A DNA stretch of 64,000 bases from assembly GCF_048544455.1 (NCBI RefSeq), contig NC_133538.1, positions 142,845,922-142,909,921 on the forward strand, read 5' to 3'. This document shows positions 60,976 to 64,000 of the stretch, piece after piece (the stretch's first letter is position 1; the number at the start of each line of letters is the position of its first letter). Source of the stretch: Silene latifolia. Its lineage: Eukaryota > Streptophyta > Magnoliopsida > Caryophyllales > Caryophyllaceae. The position numbers and the translations under genes were made by a program. The notes beneath the pieces were generated by a model. The model was not told the DNA's origin, did not search any database, and worked only from the letters and a program-made list of their open reading frames with translations.

Positions 60976-61800
60976 TAATTATACTAATTTGAGTGTTTAG
61001 GTAGCCACTACAAACCACATTCTATCCTAATTAGATGGAATAATGGAGCACCAATTTGCCAAATTGTTGTTCAAAGCCTGGCTCGTGTAAGTATCATACT
61101 AATTTGAGTGATTAGGTAGCCACCAAGAACCACCATCAATCCTAATTTAATTAATTAAATAAATAAAAGTTAACAAATCCTCATTTTATCTTTAACAAAC
61201 AAACAAATTTTGAATGATTAATTAAAAATCAACAAATAATATTAATAATTGATAAAAAGGTAAAATACTTTATTAATTGTTAAATTAGAATCAATATTTT
61301 AAGTCATTTGAGCAATTAGAATAACTTCTAGGAAAAATGATGATTTAAGAGTTCATTTGGTTGGGTTTTAGGTAAAAAAGGGTACTAAATGGAATGTTTA
61401 AGAAAAATGTATGTGAAAAAATAAAGTTCGTATTTGAAAAAAAAACCTTATTTATAATAAACGTAATATTTTTAATAATAATATTAGTTTATTAAAATTA
61501 ATAGTAGCAATGTTATTAATAATTTTATAGTTAATTAATATTCATATTCATATTAATAAAAGTATTAGTAATTGTATTATTTATATTAATATCGATATTA
61601 TTGATTGTAGTAATCACAATATTCATTATAATAATAATAATAATAATTGTGATGATTAATTAATTAATAAAAATTTTAATAATATTGATATAAAATTTTT
61701 AATATAATAATAATAATAAATAAATATTAAAATATTAATAAAATCTATAAGTTTAAGATAAGTATAAATGAAATGTCTCAACTAACTAGTGGGTGAAATA
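60976..61800. other. AT-rich stretch, no gene; 115-bp-spaced imperfect repeat
   Basis: ATACTAATTTGAGTG(T/A)TTAGG and the following GTAGCCAC block occur at about 60981 and 61096. The rest is ATTAAT-rich sequence with no coding potential. Confidence 0.5.
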
Positions 61801-61850
61801 ATCGAATCGAATCGAATCGAATGAAGTGAACTAAATCGAATCGAATCGAA
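61801..61850. repeat. (GAATC)n pentamer microsatellite, interrupted
   Basis: AATCGAATCGAATCG runs lie on either side of an imperfect AATGAAGTGAACT spacer. Confidence 0.9.
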
Positions 61851-62119
61851 ATGAAAATAAGCCAGAAGGAACATAACCTTACATGTAGGATAACTACTCA
61901 ACTGATTGCTTTATTGTACTTATGTTAATTTAGCATGTGTGATTTGTTGTATTATAGCCTTTGGCTGGATTATTATCGTGGATTATATTATGTGGATTAT
62001 TATCGTTATTGCATACATTGGCATAACATTTGTATTTGGTTATCTGTTATTGTGATTAAGTCCCAGGCTGGTGCTGTAGACTTGTCTCTGGGTGATATTG
62101 TGTAAGTAAGGCCCCAGGC
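61851..62119. other. No supportable gene
   Basis: TTATTATCG-type repeats and two copies of CCCAGGCTG (about 62062 and 62113). No element end or coding frame is identified. Confidence 0.4.
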
Positions 62120-64000
62120 TGTGTAGATACCTCATTTCTGCACCTCCCGCAAACCACCCGGTGATGATTGGGCCGCATGTTTGATTCGCGGAACGATTTG
62201 TGACAGTTCGTAAGATTGTCGTCAAGTGATTGCTCAAATATTAAATGTCAACCTCTTAGTTGTCATCTACGTCCCGATACGGTCGTTTTGGCAGTAATTA
62301 GAGTACATTCGGAGGCCGGGTCAAAAACCGTCTCCATTTTTCGATAATCGTTAAATCCGAGTCGTAATGTTCTGGAATGTTCCGGATATTTCAATTCCAT
62401 ATTTCATAAATTCTATCTTTTGGCAAATAATATCCCGTAATATTCATAAGATAATCGAATTATTTCCGTCCTACCATAACTCAAACGCGGAAATCTTTCT
62501 TGACAGAGGAAACCTCACGGGAATAGAATAAAGCAGTCTGCGCCTCTTCCAAGAGCACATGGGCTACTGCGCCTCTTCCCGTGCCCTTCTTTGCATGTCT
62601 TACGTATCTTTTTCATATCTTTCCGAGATTCACTTCCAAAGAGTCTCCGAAACCCTATTCCTCCGTGTGATTAGTATAAATAGGAGCCTTCGTTCCTCAT
62701 ATTTCTCACGCGAGTGTCCGCCCTTCTCTTCTCTCTTTGCATTCTAGACTTTGTTCTTACTAATTGGCGCCTACGTGCTTGGACTTCCGACCACGTAAGC
62801 TCGGATCCTTCCGGGTACCAGCTTCTCCGTTGCATGACCGACCAATTTGACCAACTACACTCAATCAACTTAAATTAATCAATCGTTTTCCTCTTACGAG
62901 GGCATTCTCTTTGCATTCGCGTCGAGCATTCGCTAGTCGATATCTTAGTTCATCTCGTTTCGTCAACATGTACGTCTGAGGGTGTATAATCCTCTTTTAT
63001 TTATTGTATTTTATTTATCGTATCATCGTTGTAAGATTTATGTCGAAAACACCATTAAAACTGATTTCCAAAATCGTGCTTTAAGACTCTGTTTTTGCGG
63101 ATTTCCAGTTGACAGACGTCGAGAAAAGACGCAAAGAATCGGGCCGCGCCTCTTCGAAGGAGCGCAGATTTCTGCTGCGCCTCTTCGTGAGAGGCCGCGA
63201 TTCCTCGCTTCTTTTCTTCTTCTTAAATCCTCGTAATTCGTGTGTTTGTTATTTGTTTCGTTTATTTTCTTTAATTCTTCATCACAATAGTTTAATATTC
63301 ACATGTATATCGTATCATATAATTCATCATTCATTAGCATGTTCAATTCATCATAAATCCGACTTAAATCCCTTATAATTCATATTTGCGGGTTTTCGTC
63401 ATTAAATTCAAACCCGGGTTTTAGAGATTCAATTTGTTCATATTGAGTTTCTGGAATTCGTCATTGATATAATTTTCATCTGCTTATTCGCATATTCGTT
63501 GTATATCCGTCGTATTTAGCCTAATTGACTTATTTCAACAGAGAACTCATTAATGTTTCCATCATAATTTCATGTAAATAATCCGTTTGCATCCGTCTCA
63601 TCCATGTTTATCGCTTTCATGACCATCATTGACATGTAATAAAAGTATTAATCACTTTCATCCGAGTAAATAATTTAATCGATCCATAAAATTACCAATT
63701 AAAATTAACGATTTGCGATTCGCTTCCAGCCATTAAAGAACTCACCCTTGGAAAGACGCAAAGAATCGCTGCGCCTCTTCCGAGGGCGATCTCTGCTTGC
63801 GCCTGTTCGAGGATGATTTGTCCCGAACTCCGTTTTCGCCTTGACCTAGTTTAATTAGTCCACGTATTAACTAGCTATTATCCGTAATATCACGCTAATT
63901 CTGTTTCGTAATTTATTTCTTTTTATTCTTTTATTCTTTTTCTCAATCTATCCGTTTTAAAGGTATTTTCGACATAAATCGCCTATCCGTTGTAATTAAT
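62120..64000 (+). repeat. Probable LTR and leader of a large retrotransposon (runs off the window)
   Basis: TGTGTAGATACCTCATTTC at 62120 looks like an LTR start. A TATA box (TATAAATA, 62675-62682) lies about 555 bases in, followed by C/T-rich transcript-like sequence. Paired GCGCCTCTTC motifs recur at about 62540/62569, 63146/63177 and 63771/63799. No primer site or coding domain is visible before the window ends, so the class (perhaps Ogre/Tat- or Athila-like Gypsy) is uncertain. Confidence 0.45.
62675..62682 (+). promoter_or_regulatory. TATA box of the putative LTR promoter
   Basis: TATAAATA, followed about 25-35 bases later by pyrimidine-rich sequence typical of a plant start site. Confidence 0.5.

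Overview
This window looks like repeat-dense, gene-poor nuclear DNA of a flowering plant. The evidence is the mix of elements: a chromodomain Ty3/Gypsy element, a Ty1/Copia element primed by initiator-Met tRNA, L1-type LINEs with a CCHC ORF1, a hAT element, a CACTA element, and GT-AG exon fragments of importin-alpha and LRR genes. I cannot name the species. No rRNA, tRNA, CRISPR or prokaryotic gene was seen. Almost all coding sequence belongs to transposable elements, and most of it is broken.

Layout. 1-3131 is the 3' part of a chromovirus-type Gypsy element with a 344-bp LTR. It lies just downstream (in gene orientation) of a candidate minus-strand first exon (3252-3548). 3848-4670 is a non-autonomous hAT element with a perfect 8-bp target duplication. 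4.8-11.3 kb holds promoter-like sequence, weak exon candidates and an LRR gene relic. That relic is split by a young antisense L1-type LINE (8166-10402, 16-17 bp target duplication). 11.8-13.7 kb has a 240-bp tandem duplication, a GA microsatellite and a cluster of GTCG-NN-CGAC dyads.

14.0-41.7 kb is a four-layer nest. An old LINE (14039-41694) contains a minus-strand non-coding Gypsy-type element (about 15657-38803). That contains a plus-strand Copia element (19328-36096, target duplication caaac). The Copia contains a second minus-strand non-coding Gypsy-type element with 2.3-kb LTRs (24268-32701, target duplication acttc).

41.7-50.4 kb is a second nest. An LTR of another retrotransposon (41722-50374) is split by a Gypsy-type element (42771-49863, target duplication ataag). 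Its LTR is split in turn by a CACTA-like element (42866-47418) carrying a captured importin-alpha fragment. 50.4-56.5 kb holds internally deleted Gypsy relatives: a full LTR (51687-52970), leader, solo LTR, gag start and LTR remnant. 56.6-60.7 kb is a chain of three truncated copies of one non-LTR retrotransposon, joined through (TAA)n tails. Its protein ends in a zinc knuckle and what looks like a restriction-like endonuclease. 61-62.1 kb is AT-rich with no gene. 62.1 kb to the end looks like the LTR and leader of another large retrotransposon, with a TATA box and paired GCGCCTCTTC motifs.

The most interesting signal is shared by the non-coding Gypsy-type elements. Each has a ladder of two or three modules upstream of its 3' LTR. 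A module is a perfect or near-perfect short hairpin, usually with a GGGA-type loop (sense strand), followed by a purine tract and a TGT LTR-start-like sequence. Stem sequences differ between modules but stay paired. In two elements with intact target duplications, the LTR has been extended outward to the next module. The same elements carry arrays of the dyad ACTCG-NN-CGAGT in U3 and in the leader.
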